Source: Roseateles hydrophilus (GTDB lineage Bacteria; Pseudomonadota; Gammaproteobacteria; Burkholderiales; Burkholderiaceae_C). Taken from it: a stretch of 64,000 bases of DNA. Of the stretch, positions 8,632-17,328 are shown piece by piece. Position 1 is the first letter of the stretch; every line of letters begins with the position of its first letter. The stretch lies in contig NZ_JAPPUY010000003.1 of the NCBI RefSeq assembly GCF_026712245.1, forward strand, positions 496,001-560,000, given 5' to 3'. A program made the translations under genes and the position numbers. The notes below the pieces were generated by a model. That model had not been told where the DNA came from, did no database searches, and worked only from the letters and a program-made list of their open reading frames with translations.

Positions 8632-9149
8632 GGAAGTCCGGCGCCCGCCCGCCATCGCCCGCCCGTGCGGGGCGGCGGGGCCGTGCGTGGCGTGGCTTCA
8701 CGCTGATCGAGATGCTGGTGGTGCTGGCCATGCTGGGCGTGCTGGCTTCAGCGGCGCGCCCGCTGCTGGAGTTGTCGGTGCAGCGCAGCCGCGAGCACGA
8801 GCTGCGCCAGGGCCTGCGCACGCTGCGCGAGGCCATCGATGCCTACAAGCGGGCCGGCGAGGCCGGGCATATCGCGCAGGACGCCGACGCCAGCGGCTAC
8901 CCACCCCACCTGCGCGCCCTGGTGGACGGCGTGGCGGACGCCAAGTCGGCCGAGGGCCGCAAGCTCTATTTCCTGCGCCGCTTGCCGCGCGACCCCTTCG
9001 CGCCGGCCGAGCTGCCCGCCGCCGAGACCTGGGGCCTGCGCGCCTACGACAGCCCGCCCGACGAGCCCCGGGCCGGCAAGGACGTGTTCGATGTGTACTC
9101 CCGCGCCGAGCGCACCGCGCTGGACGGCTCGCGGCTGAAGGACTGGTGA
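8628..9149 (+). CDS. Pseudopilin (GspG-like 2)
   Basis: A 173-residue prepilin-like protein. After a 22-residue basic leader the processing site is Gly-Phe with mature Glu5 (GFTLIEMLVVLAML), followed by a 25-residue hydrophobic helix and a GspG-like globular part with RLPRDPFAPAE and a short C-terminal KDW. The GTG at 8628 overlaps the secretin stop by 4 bases; it gives a somewhat long leader, and no internal ATG lies before the cleavage site. It is probably a minor pseudopilin of the same machine. Confidence 0.85.
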   Translation: MRKSGARPPSPARAGRRGRAWRGFTLIEMLVVLAMLGVLASAARPLLELSVQRSREHELRQGLRTLREAIDAYKRAGEAGHIAQDADASGYPPHLRALVDGVADAKSAEGRKLYFLRRLPRDPFAPAELPAAETWGLRAYDSPPDEPRAGKDVFDVYSRAERTALDGSRLKDW

Positions 9150-9153
9150 CGTG

Positions 9154-9540
9154 ATGTCGGTGTCCCGTCCGCGCGGCTTCACGCTCATCGAGCTCATCGT
9201 CGTCATGGCCATCGTGGCGCTGCTGGCGTCCATCGCCGCGCCGCGCTACTTCAATTCGCTGCAGAAGAGCCGCGAGACGGCGCTGCTGCAGTCGCTCACG
9301 ACGATGCGCGATGCCATCGACCAGTACGCCGCCGACAAGGGGCGCTACCCCGAGTCGCTGCAGGAGTTGGCCCAGGCGCGCTACCTCCGTGAGGTGCCGC
9401 AGGACCCGCTCACCGCCAGCCGCGACAGCTGGGTGGAGCTGCCCCCGCCCACCGACATGCAGGCCAGCGGCCGCCTGTGGGATGTGCGCAGCGGCGCGGC
9501 CGGCCGCAGCGCGGACGGGCGGCTGTATGCGGACTGGTGA
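9154..9540 (+). CDS. Pseudopilin (GspG-like 3)
   Basis: A 128-residue prepilin-like protein with leader MSVSRPRG, processing at Gly-Phe and mature Glu5 (GFTLIELIVVMAIVALL), then a GspG-like domain (DQYAADKGRYPESLQEL, PQDPLT) ending in YADW. It resembles the upstream GspG strongly in its first 60 residues. An in-frame GTG at 9151 directly precedes the ATG and could also be used. It follows the previous pseudopilin by a few bases and overlaps the next gene by 14 bases. Confidence 0.88.
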   Translation: MSVSRPRGFTLIELIVVMAIVALLASIAAPRYFNSLQKSRETALLQSLTTMRDAIDQYAADKGRYPESLQELAQARYLREVPQDPLTASRDSWVELPPPTDMQASGRLWDVRSGAAGRSADGRLYADW

Positions 9541-10063
9541 GCCGCGCCGGGCGCGCGCGCAGCGCGGCTACAGCTACCTGGCGGTGCTCTTCCTCGTGGC
9601 GCTGACCGCAGCCGGCCTCGCCGCGCTGGGGCAGGCCTGGCGCACGGCCGCGCAGCGCGAGAAGGAGCGCGAGCTGCTGTTTCGCGGTGGCGAGATCGCG
9701 CGGGCGATTGCGAGCTACCAGCGGGCCACGCCGCAGCCGCCTGCGCAGTCGCCCCAGAGCCTGGACGATCTGCTGCTGGACCGCCGCAGCGCGCAGCCGC
9801 GCCACCATCTGCGCAAGGCCTATGTCGACCCCTTCACGCACGCGGCGGACTGGGAGCTCGTGATGGACCCGGCACAGCCGGGGCGATTCCATGCGGTGCG
9901 CAGCCGGTCGGCTCAGCTGTTGCTTCTGGAACACGGCCCCGACGGCGAGCCCGTGCGGCGCGCGCAGGACCTGCTGTTCTCCGCCCAGGCTGCTGACCGC
10001 GGGCCGGCGCACCAGGCCGAGGCGGCGAGCGCACCAGCAGCGGCGTCTACCGCGTTGCCGTAG
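9527..10063 (+). CDS. Atypical pseudopilin without Glu5 (GspG-like 4)
   Basis: This 178-residue protein has a basic leader, a Gly followed by a hydrophobic helix (GYSYLAVLFLVALTAAGLAAL) and a helical then globular part with RQ-rich and HHLRKAYVDPFTH segments, ending in an Ala-rich tail. The +1 residue is Tyr rather than Phe and position +5 is Ala, not Glu. Loss of Glu5 is a property of the tip pseudopilin GspK, although this protein is shorter than GspK. The ATG at 9527 lies within the end of the previous gene. It is the last gene of the secretion cluster. Confidence 0.72.
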   Translation: MRTGEPRRARAQRGYSYLAVLFLVALTAAGLAALGQAWRTAAQREKERELLFRGGEIARAIASYQRATPQPPAQSPQSLDDLLLDRRSAQPRHHLRKAYVDPFTHAADWELVMDPAQPGRFHAVRSRSAQLLLLEHGPDGEPVRRAQDLLFSAQAADRGPAHQAEAASAPAAASTALP

Positions 10064-10305
10064 TGCGGCGGGTCGGCCGCGAGCCCGATGGGTGTCTCGG
10101 GTAAACCCATCCCCCCATGAATTGATGTCGGGCAACTTTGGATGTGGCGGATGCGCGGCCGCCCCAAGAATCGGCCCCCTTGCGGGCTATGGCCCGCTGG
10201 CAGGTGTTGGCCTCGGTATGGGATCGGGCTGACGACAAGGCGAGCCCCACCGGACCACCTTGGCCTGTGCCGTTGGAACCACCTTGCAGGAAAGAGGTTT
10301 GTGAA
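10064..10305. other. Intergenic region before the PEP-CTERM/protease pair
   Basis: These 242 bases separate the secretion cluster from the PEP-CTERM gene and should hold the promoter of the downstream pair. ACCACCTTG occurs twice near the start (10254-10262 and 10279-10287). I looked for a sigma-54 (TGGC-N7-TTGC) site such as those linked to PEP-CTERM genes elsewhere and found none with correct spacing. No small gene or terminator is evident. Confidence 0.4.
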
Positions 10306-11055
10306 ATGAAGAAACTGTGGACTTCGGTCGCGCTCGCGGTGTCGGCGCTGACGCTGACGGTCAGTGCTCAGGCGGGCGTGATGCGCACCGTGATCGACTT
10401 CGAGACGCCCATCACCCAGGGCGTGGCCGACTACCTCCCCTACCTCACGCACGACAACATCTTCCTGCAGCCGGCGGCCTATGACCGCTCGGTGTACTTC
10501 AACCCGTTCTCGAACAACGCCGCCGCCACGGAGATGGACCTGGTGGGCTATGTCGGCACCGGCGCGGATTGCGGCGGCACGGCCTGCCCGACCAACAACA
10601 GCGGCACCTACGTCTCGACACTGAACGACGCGGTGATGTCCTTCGGATTCATGGACGGCTCGCGCTTCTCGCTGAAGAGCTTCAAGGCGGCCTACATCGG
10701 CAACGACCAGGACGCCACCATGGCGATTCCGGCCGTCGTGCGCATGCGCGGCGTGAGCGGTGGCAGCACCTTTGACTTCATGGCCTGGCTGACCGGCCCG
10801 GATGCACAGGGCGCGCTGGGTTTTGCCACCTACACGCCCGATGCGACCTACGCCAACCGTCAGTTCGACTACGTGTTGGCCTACGGCTTTGCCTGCGCCA
10901 CCAGTGGCAGCGGCTGCACGGCGTTCAACACCAACCGCGCCCAGTTCGCGCTGGACGACATCGTCGTGGAGCAACTGCCCGAGCCGGCCAGCCTCGCGCT
11001 GCTGGGCCTGGCCGGTGTGGCCGCCTTCGCTGCACGCCGCCGTCGCGCCGCCTGA
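10306..11055 (+). CDS. PEP-CTERM sorting-domain protein (secreted, unknown function)
   Basis: A 249-residue exported protein: signal peptide to about residue 24 (MKKLWTSVALAVSALTLTVSAQA), a beta-rich body beginning MRTVIDFETPI, and a C-terminal sorting signal with motif LPEPASLALLGLAGVAAF followed by ARRRR. Such tails are removed by exosortase, and no exosortase gene is in the window. The ATG at 10306 has a good ribosome site (AGGAAAGAGG, 10289-10298). It probably belongs to the NF038120-type family, which I name with low certainty. The protease gene follows after 27 bases. Confidence 0.8.
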   Translation: MKKLWTSVALAVSALTLTVSAQAGVMRTVIDFETPITQGVADYLPYLTHDNIFLQPAAYDRSVYFNPFSNNAAATEMDLVGYVGTGADCGGTACPTNNSGTYVSTLNDAVMSFGFMDGSRFSLKSFKAAYIGNDQDATMAIPAVVRMRGVSGGSTFDFMAWLTGPDAQGALGFATYTPDATYANRQFDYVLAYGFACATSGSGCTAFNTNRAQFALDDIVVEQLPEPASLALLGLAGVAAFAARRRRAA

Positions 11056-11082
11056 CCCCGTCACCTGAAGCAAGGACATCCC

Positions 11083-14000
11083 ATGAAGATGATGCTCAAG
11101 CCCGCCGCACTGGCGGCGCTGGTGCTGTTGTCTGGCGTCGCCACAAGCGCGCTGGCCCAGGACCGCAAGACCTACATCGTCCAACTCAAGGACGAACCCG
11201 CTGCCACCTACCAGGGCACCGTCAGCGGCTATGCCGCCACCCAGCCCGCGGCCGGCACCAGCTTCCGCTACGGCGCGCCCACGGTGCAGGCCTACGTCGG
11301 CTACCTGAGCCAGAAGCAGAACGAGGTGCTGTCGCTGATCGATCGCTCGCAGGTGCTGGCGACCTACGACACGGTGTTCAACGGTTTTGCCGCCAAGCTG
11401 ACCGAAGCCGAAGCGCTGTCGCTGCGTGCCAACGCGGGCGTGGCCGACGTGTTTGAGGACACGCCGCGCCAGCTGGACACGGTGTCCACCGCCAACTTCC
11501 TGAAGCTCACCGCCCCCGGCGGCCTGTGGTCGCAGACCGTGGCCGGCAGCGCGCTCAAGGGCGAGAACCTGGTGGTCGGCATCATCGACGGCGGCATCTG
11601 GCCCGAGAACCCGGCCTTCTTCGACCGTGTCGATGCCAACGGCGTGCCGAGCAACAACCCGGCGGACACGCTGGCCTACGGCCCCGCCCCCGCCAGCTTC
11701 AAGGGCGGTTGCGTGGCCGGTGAGGGCATCACGGCTGCGCATTGCAACAACAAGCTGGTCGGCATCAAGCACTTCAAGGCAGGCTTCGACGGCACCGGCA
11801 ACACGCTGCACTGGACCGATTTCGTCTCCGGCCGCGACTCGATCTCCGGCCCGGTGGGCCATGGCAGCCATGGTGACCACACGGCCTCCACGGCCGCCGG
11901 CAATGCGAACGTTGCCGCCACCGTTGACGGCCTGACCCTGGGCACGGCCACCGGCGTTGCCCCGCGCGCCCGCGTGGCCAGCTACAAGGTCTGCTGGACC
12001 TGGGTGAACCCCGCGGCCACCGACGGCACGGGCAGCCAGAACAACTGCTGGTCCACCGACTCCGTGGCCGCCATCGACGCGGCGGTCAAGGATGGCGTGA
12101 ACGTCATCAACTTCTCGATCAGCGGCTCGCAGACCACGGTCAACGACCCCGTCGAGCAGGCCTTCTACCGCGCGGCACGCGCCAACGTCTTTGTGGCGGC
12201 ATCAGCCGGCAACAGCGGCCCCGGCCAGGCCGTGGCCCACATCAGCCCCTGGCTGACCACGGTGGCAGCCTCCACGCATGACCGCACCTTCAATGGCGAT
12301 GCCACGCTGGGCAGCGGCACCAAGGTCACCGGCGCTTCGCTGGGCAGCACGGGCGTGGCCGCTGGCACGCCGCTGGTGCTGGCCTCGCAGGCTGGTATCG
12401 CGGGTGCCGATGCCGACAAGCTGCGCCTGTGCTACACCGCGGCCGACAACAACGGCCTGGCGCTGCTGGACCCGGCCAAGGTGGCCGGCAAGATCGTCGT
12501 TTGCGACCGCGGCAACAACGCCCGCGTGGCCAAGAGCGCGGCCGTGGCCGCCGCAGGCGGCGTCGGCATGATCCTGGTGGACAACGGCGCCGGCCTGGTG
12601 TCTGAAGTCCACTCGGTGCCCACCGTGCATGTGACGGCAGCCGACGGCGCTGCGGTGAAGACCTACGCCGCCGACGGCGCCGGCACCGCTGCGCTGAGCC
12701 CGTTCTACATCGGCAGCACGCCCAATGCGCCGGTGATGGCCGGTTTCTCGTCACGCGGCCCCAACGCCGGTGATGCCAACATCCTCAAGCCGGATCTGAC
12801 GGCTCCCGGCGTCAGCATCATTGCCCAGGCCACGCCTGACCTGAGCCAGGCCGAGCGTGACCAGCTGGCGGGCAACGATCTGGTGCCGCCGCCTGCCTGG
12901 ACGACGATGTCCGGCACGTCCATGTCCAGCCCGCACGTGGCGGGTCTCGCGTTGCTGCTGCGTCAGGCGCGCCCGACGTGGTCGCCCTCGGCCATCAAGT
13001 CGGCGCTGATGACCACGGCGTACTCGACGCTGAACGACAACCTCGCCGGCGCCCAGAACGGGCTGCTGCCCTGGGCACAGGGCGCGGGCCATGTGTCGCC
13101 GAACAAGGCCATCGATCCGGGCTTGGTCTACGACTCCGGTGCGGTGGACTGGATTCGCTACCAGTGCAAGGTGAACCGTGCGGCTGTCCTTCCCGCCAGC
13201 GACTGCACGACCTACGGCGTGCTGGACGAGACCTACAACCTGAACCTGCCGTCCATCACCGCCGGGTCCATCTTCGGCAATGGCGTCACGGTGACGCGCC
13301 GCGTGACCAACGTCGGCAGCACCACCGCCACCTACACCGGCACGGTCAACGTCCCGAACTTCACGGCCACGCTGAGCACGCCCTCGCTGACGCTGGCCCC
13401 GGGTGAGACCAAGAGCTTCACGGTGCGCCTGGTGCCGACCGCCGGTGCCGCGGTCAACACCTGGTACTTCGGTGATCTGGTCTGGAACGACGGTGCCGGC
13501 CATGTGGTGCGCAGCCCGGTGCAGGCGCGTGTGGGCGTGCCCATCATTGCGCCGCCGACCGTCGCCACGACCAACGCGACCGGCAACCGCAGCCTGACGC
13601 TGAAGACCGGCATCACCGGCCGCATCACCGCGCGTCGTGGCGTCAAGGAAGCCACCGTCGCCGCGCCCGTCACGCTGGCGCCGGCCGGTGGCCTGGACCG
13701 CGATCCGCTGATCGAGGCCTGCGCCGCCGGTGCCGACACCGCCGACGTGAAGGTCTACAACTTCAGCGTGCCGGCCAACGCCATCGTCGCCCGCTTCGCG
13801 CTGCGTCAGGCGGACACCAGCCACCCGCAGGACGACAACGACATGGTGCTGCTGACGCCCACGGGCGCTGCGGTGTACTCCGGTGCCGCCTTCACCAACG
13901 AGGCCGTTCAGGTCAGTGCGCCGGCCGCCGGCAACTACCGCGTCTGCGTCCACGCCTACGGTGGCCAGCCGGAGATGCGGCATGCGCTGTCCAGCTGGAT

Positions 14001-14253
14001 CGTGATGCCGGGCGATGCCAATGGCACGCTGACCGCGCTGTTGCCCAGCCAGGTCTACGCCGGCAGCAGTGCCACGGTGGGCTTGCTGTGGTCGGGCCTG
14101 ACCCCGGGCAAGCGCTACGTCGGTGGCGTGCAGTGGCTGGACCCGCAGGGCGTGCCGCAGTCCACCACCGTGCTGCGCGCCGATCCGGGCACCGCGGTGC
14201 TGAGCGAGGGGCTGGAGCCCGTGGCCAGCAAGCTGAAGCCGGCCAGCAAGTAA
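11083..14253 (+). CDS. Secreted S8 (subtilisin-like) serine peptidase
   Basis: A 1056-residue exported protease. The signal peptide ends near residue 25 (SALA-Q), followed by an I9 propeptide (YIVQLKDEPA, about 29-130). The catalytic domain carries Asp169 (GIIDGGIWPEN), His266 (GHGSHGDHTAS), oxyanion Asn377 (SAGNSGP) and Ser613 (SGTSMSSPHVAG). A PA domain is inserted at about 420-530, giving the cucumisin-like layout. Fn3-like and pre-peptidase (PPC-like) beta domains fill residues 690-1000. No PEP-CTERM tail is present. Its position directly after a secretion cluster makes it a candidate substrate, which is inference. Confidence 0.92.
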   Translation: MKMMLKPAALAALVLLSGVATSALAQDRKTYIVQLKDEPAATYQGTVSGYAATQPAAGTSFRYGAPTVQAYVGYLSQKQNEVLSLIDRSQVLATYDTVFNGFAAKLTEAEALSLRANAGVADVFEDTPRQLDTVSTANFLKLTAPGGLWSQTVAGSALKGENLVVGIIDGGIWPENPAFFDRVDANGVPSNNPADTLAYGPAPASFKGGCVAGEGITAAHCNNKLVGIKHFKAGFDGTGNTLHWTDFVSGRDSISGPVGHGSHGDHTASTAAGNANVAATVDGLTLGTATGVAPRARVASYKVCWTWVNPAATDGTGSQNNCWSTDSVAAIDAAVKDGVNVINFSISGSQTTVNDPVEQAFYRAARANVFVAASAGNSGPGQAVAHISPWLTTVAASTHDRTFNGDATLGSGTKVTGASLGSTGVAAGTPLVLASQAGIAGADADKLRLCYTAADNNGLALLDPAKVAGKIVVCDRGNNARVAKSAAVAAAGGVGMILVDNGAGLVSEVHSVPTVHVTAADGAAVKTYAADGAGTAALSPFYIGSTPNAPVMAGFSSRGPNAGDANILKPDLTAPGVSIIAQATPDLSQAERDQLAGNDLVPPPAWTTMSGTSMSSPHVAGLALLLRQARPTWSPSAIKSALMTTAYSTLNDNLAGAQNGLLPWAQGAGHVSPNKAIDPGLVYDSGAVDWIRYQCKVNRAAVLPASDCTTYGVLDETYNLNLPSITAGSIFGNGVTVTRRVTNVGSTTATYTGTVNVPNFTATLSTPSLTLAPGETKSFTVRLVPTAGAAVNTWYFGDLVWNDGAGHVVRSPVQARVGVPIIAPPTVATTNATGNRSLTLKTGITGRITARRGVKEATVAAPVTLAPAGGLDRDPLIEACAAGADTADVKVYNFSVPANAIVARFALRQADTSHPQDDNDMVLLTPTGAAVYSGAAFTNEAVQVSAPAAGNYRVCVHAYGGQPEMRHALSSWIVMPGDANGTLTALLPSQVYAGSSATVGLLWSGLTPGKRYVGGVQWLDPQGVPQSTTVLRADPGTAVLSEGLEPVASKLKPASK

Positions 14254-14295
14254 GCCAGTGCCAGAGGCGGGGCCGCTGCCCCGCTCACGGCGACA

Positions 14296-14329
14296 GGCCG
14301 CATGCCACGCGGGGGCATGCGGCCTTTTT
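14296..14329 (+). terminator. Rho-independent terminator after the protease gene
   Basis: An 11-base perfect stem (GGCCGCATGCC / GGCATGCGGCC, 14296-14306 and 14314-14324) with a 7-base loop is followed by five T. It ends the plus-strand PEP-CTERM/protease unit and separates it from the convergent lipoprotein gene; there is no T run for the minus direction. Confidence 0.9.
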
Positions 14330-14354
14330 CATGGTGCCGCCCTGGCGGCGGCGT

Positions 14355-14777
14355 TCAACGTGCGGCGGCGGGTGTGGCGGTGGTGCAGCGCCCGGCGACA
14401 CAGGCCGCACCGGGGTCGGTGGTCAGGGCGCAGTTGGAGCGCATGCCGGAGGCGTCGATCTCCCGCCGGTGCGCCTCGGCCTGGCGGCGCGCCAGTGCCT
14501 GAACCCGTTCGCCGTCTGTGCCCAGCGTGGACCATGCCCAGTAGCCGGCCGGCCCGCCGCAGGCCTTGGCGCCCACGGCCACGGTGCGGCACTGCGCATC
14601 GCTGGTGCAACTGGCCGTGCCGATCAGCGCGCGCAGCTCGCGGGCCAAGCGCACCGAGTCGGCCTCGGTGGCAGACGCAGGGCGGGCGGGGGGCTCGGGA
14701 TGTGCGCAGGCGCCGAGCGCCAGGCTGCAGCACAGCGCAGCCATCAGTCGGTGGGCTCGGGATGCTCGAGGCGGCAT
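14355..14777 (-). CDS. Small cysteine-rich lipoprotein of unknown function
   Basis: A protein of 140 residues with a basic N-terminus (PPRASRAHR), a hydrophobic segment and a lipobox ending in Cys (SLALGAC). The mature part has paired cysteines (TSCTSDAQCRTVAVGAKACGG, then NCAL and ACVAGRC), suggesting disulfides in the periplasm. The start at 14777 gives the best signal peptide; ATGs at 14804 and 14744 are possible. I do not recognise a named family. Confidence 0.68.
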   Translation of the reverse strand: MPPRASRAHRLMAALCCSLALGACAHPEPPARPASATEADSVRLARELRALIGTASCTSDAQCRTVAVGAKACGGPAGYWAWSTLGTDGERVQALARRQAEAHRREIDASGMRSNCALTTDPGAACVAGRCTTATPAAAR

Positions 14778-14884
14778 GGGTTGAGCAAGCAGGGGGTGCG
14801 GCATGGCGCCATGGTGACCGGCCGCAGCGCCCTTGGCAATCCGGCCAGGCCAGTGGCGCCGGGTGCCGGCCCTAGGATGGGCGC

Positions 14885-15382
14885 ATGCGTCTCGCTCCTG
14901 TGATCCTGGCCCTGCTGACTCTCCTGCCGTTCGCCGCGTGGCCCGCCTGCACGCCGCCTGCAGCGCTGGTGGAGGCCGGGCTGAATGCGCTGCGCGGCCA
15001 GGCCCGTGCCTGCGGCAGCGTGCGCTGGCCCGCCGCGGCGCCCTTGCGCTGGCAGCCGCTGCTGGCCGCCTCGGCACACCGCCATGCTGTTGAGCTGGCG
15101 GGGCAGGACCGGCTCAGCCATGTCGGTGCCGGCGGCACCTCGCTGCGGGCGCGGCTGCGCGAGGCGGGCTATGTGATGCAGGTGTCGGCCGAGAACCTGG
15201 CCGGCGGCCCCGAGACGCTGGACGAGGTGCTGGCCCAGTGGCTGGCCAGCCCGGCGCATTGCGAGCACCTGATGGCTGCCGACCTGCAGGAGTTCGGCCT
15301 GGCCTGTGCGGCCCACCCGGACAGCCAGCGCCGCTACTGGGTGCTGCAGCTGGCCACGCCCGCTGGCGGTCCGGCGCGTTAG
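14885..15382 (+). CDS. Secreted CAP-domain (SCP/PR1-like) protein
   Basis: This 165-residue exported protein has a signal peptide to about residue 21 and a CAP domain: LRWQPLLAASAHRHAVELAGQ, then SHVGAGGTSLRARLREAGY, AENLAGG and WLASPAHCEHLM, which are the usual CAP signatures with conserved His and Glu residues. CAP proteins are extracellular or periplasmic with varied and mostly unproven roles. The stop overlaps the stop of the convergent response regulator gene (TTAG). Confidence 0.85.
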   Translation: MRLAPVILALLTLLPFAAWPACTPPAALVEAGLNALRGQARACGSVRWPAAAPLRWQPLLAASAHRHAVELAGQDRLSHVGAGGTSLRARLREAGYVMQVSAENLAGGPETLDEVLAQWLASPAHCEHLMAADLQEFGLACAAHPDSQRRYWVLQLATPAGGPAR

Positions 15383-16041
15383 ATCCAGCCCAGGTCGATG
15401 GCGCGCAGCACGGCCTGCGTGCGGTCGCGCACGCCCATCTTGGAGAAGATGGCCGAGCAGTGGTTCTTGATGACGCCCTCGCTGTTGCCCAGCAGGCTGG
15501 CGATCTCGGTGTTGCTGCGGCCGCTCGCCACCAGGCGCAGCACCTGCAGCTCCTTCGGGCTCAGCGGGTCGGGGTGATCGGCGGCCGTGAACGCGCGCTC
15601 GCCGCCCTTGGCCTCCATGCGCGTCGTCAGCGACGGGCGCAGCGCCGTGCCGCCGGCATGCACGTCGCGCAGCGCCTGCAGCAGCGTGTCGGGGCTGATG
15701 GCTTTCAGCAGAAAGCCCTTGGCACCGGCGCGGGCGGCTTCGTCGAAGGTCGCCGTGTCGTCGAAGGTGGTCAGCAGCACGACCGGCAGCCGCAGCGCGC
15801 GCGCGGCGAGCGCGCGGATCAGGCCCAGCCCGTCCAGGCGCGGCATGCGCATGTCGGACAGCACGATGTCGGGCATGGCCTCGGGCGAGGCGCCGGCCAG
15901 CCATTCCAGCGCCTCGGCGCCGTCGTTCGCTTCGCCGACCACCTGCACCTCGTCGTGCAGCGCCAGCAGGCCCTTGAGGCCCTCGCGAACCAGTTGCTGG
16001 TCTTCCACCAGCAGGATCTTGATCACACCCATCGCGGACAT
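15379..16041 (-). CDS. NarL/FixJ-family response regulator
   Basis: A 220-residue two-component regulator. The receiver domain (about 7-122) has acidic Glu13-Asp14, phospho-acceptor Asp63 (IVLSDMRMP), Thr in TTFDD and Lys in GFLLKA. The C-terminal LuxR-type helix-turn-helix (about 152-210, LSPKELQVLRLVASGRSNTE) binds DNA. It overlaps the upstream sensor kinase by 19 bases from ATG 16041, or 10 bases if ATG 16032 is the start, so the pair is an operon. Target genes are not evident. Confidence 0.92.
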   Translation of the reverse strand: MSAMGVIKILLVEDQQLVREGLKGLLALHDEVQVVGEANDGAEALEWLAGASPEAMPDIVLSDMRMPRLDGLGLIRALAARALRLPVVLLTTFDDTATFDEAARAGAKGFLLKAISPDTLLQALRDVHAGGTALRPSLTTRMEAKGGERAFTAADHPDPLSPKELQVLRLVASGRSNTEIASLLGNSEGVIKNHCSAIFSKMGVRDRTQAVLRAIDLGWI

Positions 16042-17243
16042 CTCAGCTCGATTCGAAATCCCGGGCTGGTGCGCGTCACGCGCATCTGCCCACCCAGTTC
16101 TGTCATGCGCTCGGCCATGCCGGACAGGCCGTTGCCATAGCTCTCGGCGCCGTTGGCGAGCCGGCCCGGCGCACCGCGGCCATCATCGTCGATGCTGACC
16201 GTCACGTGGTCGCCCGCGCCCTGCAGCTCCACGCGCACGCGGCGGGCGCCGGCATGGCGCACGCTGTTCGTCACGCCCTCCTGCACGCAGCGCAACAGCG
16301 CATGCGCGGTGCGCGGGCCGAGGTCGCGTGCGGCGTCGTCCAGCGCCAGCTCGATGCGCGTGCTGGCAATGCCCTCGGCCAGCGCCTGCAGCGCGGCGGA
16401 CAGGTCGATGCGCTGCGAGCTGCGCTGCTGCGACACGGCCTCGCGCACATCGGCCAGCAGCTGGGCCGCCACACCCTCGGCCCGCGCCAGTGCCTGGCCC
16501 GCGCCACTGGCATCAGACCGCGCCAGCAGCGCGCCGCCCAGCTGCAGCTGCAGGTTCAGCGCGGTCAGGTGGTGGCCCATCAGGTCGTGCAGCTCGCGGG
16601 CGATCTGCATGCGCTCGCTGTAGCGCATCTGCTCGGCCAGCAGCTGCTCGCCGGAGAGCTGTTCGGCCAGCACGGCCTGCAGCCAGCGGCGCTTCTCGGC
16701 CTCGGCAGCGGCCATGCGCCCGAGGCCGAAGGCCAGGCCGTGCAGTGCCAGCATGGAGGACAGCAGGCCGAACTGGTCCAGCCAGGCATTGGCCTCGGGG
16801 CCGGCGTAGATGCCGGTGTTCAGCAGCACCTGCGCGGCGCCGAAGCCCAGCGCCATGCGCGCCGGCAGCAGCACGGCGGCCAGCGCCGTGACGAGGAAGG
16901 GCAGGCCCGGCGTCACGCCGTAGGCCAGCAGGTCCACCAGCAGCAGCCAGCCCAGCCGCCGGTTCACGGCGACGACGCTGGCGCCCCGGCTGGCCAGGCG
17001 CCACATCAGCGCGACGAAGGCCAGCAGCAGGGACACGCAGATCAGCAGCAGCCCGCGATCGTTGGCGTCGCCGCCGAGCTGGCGCCAGAGGCTGGACACG
17101 AGGCCGTCATAGGGCTCGGTGCGCGCGCCGAACAGCGCGGCCCCGGCGCTCACCAACTCCATGGCGCACACCACCAGCGCAGCCAGGCGCAGCACGAGGC
17201 CGGGTTCGGCCAGGCGGGCGAGCAGACGGTCCAGACGGTTCAT
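16023..17243 (-). CDS. Sensor histidine kinase (HisKA_3 type)
   Basis: A 406-residue membrane kinase of the NarX/DesK class. Five or six hydrophobic segments occupy about 15-175, without a recognisable periplasmic sensor domain. A coiled linker leads to the phospho-acceptor His219 (ARELHDLMGHHL), and the C-terminal ATPase domain has ECVQEGVTN-type N box (CVQEGVTNSVRHA) and DDDGRG. It probably phosphorylates the overlapping response regulator. It is divergent from the PhoX-family gene across 85 bases. Confidence 0.92.
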   Translation of the reverse strand: MNRLDRLLARLAEPGLVLRLAALVVCAMELVSAGAALFGARTEPYDGLVSSLWRQLGGDANDRGLLLICVSLLLAFVALMWRLASRGASVVAVNRRLGWLLLVDLLAYGVTPGLPFLVTALAAVLLPARMALGFGAAQVLLNTGIYAGPEANAWLDQFGLLSSMLALHGLAFGLGRMAAAEAEKRRWLQAVLAEQLSGEQLLAEQMRYSERMQIARELHDLMGHHLTALNLQLQLGGALLARSDASGAGQALARAEGVAAQLLADVREAVSQQRSSQRIDLSAALQALAEGIASTRIELALDDAARDLGPRTAHALLRCVQEGVTNSVRHAGARRVRVELQGAGDHVTVSIDDDGRGAPGRLANGAESYGNGLSGMAERMTELGGQMRVTRTSPGFRIELRCPRWV

Positions 17244-17328
17244 GGCGGCGCATTGTCAGCGTCATTGCGGGTTCATCGGGCGTCGCGAGCATCCGTGCTT
17301 CCTCATCACCGGTCGTTGGAGCACACAC

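Noticed and set aside
5971-8655. An 894-codon minus-strand frame opposite the secretin gene
   Set aside because: Low-complexity composition and no recognisable domain; the plus strand encodes a clear secretin.
10064-10305. Sigma-54 promoter before the PEP-CTERM gene
   Set aside because: The closest TGGC...TTGG match has wrong spacing and lacks the -12 GC.
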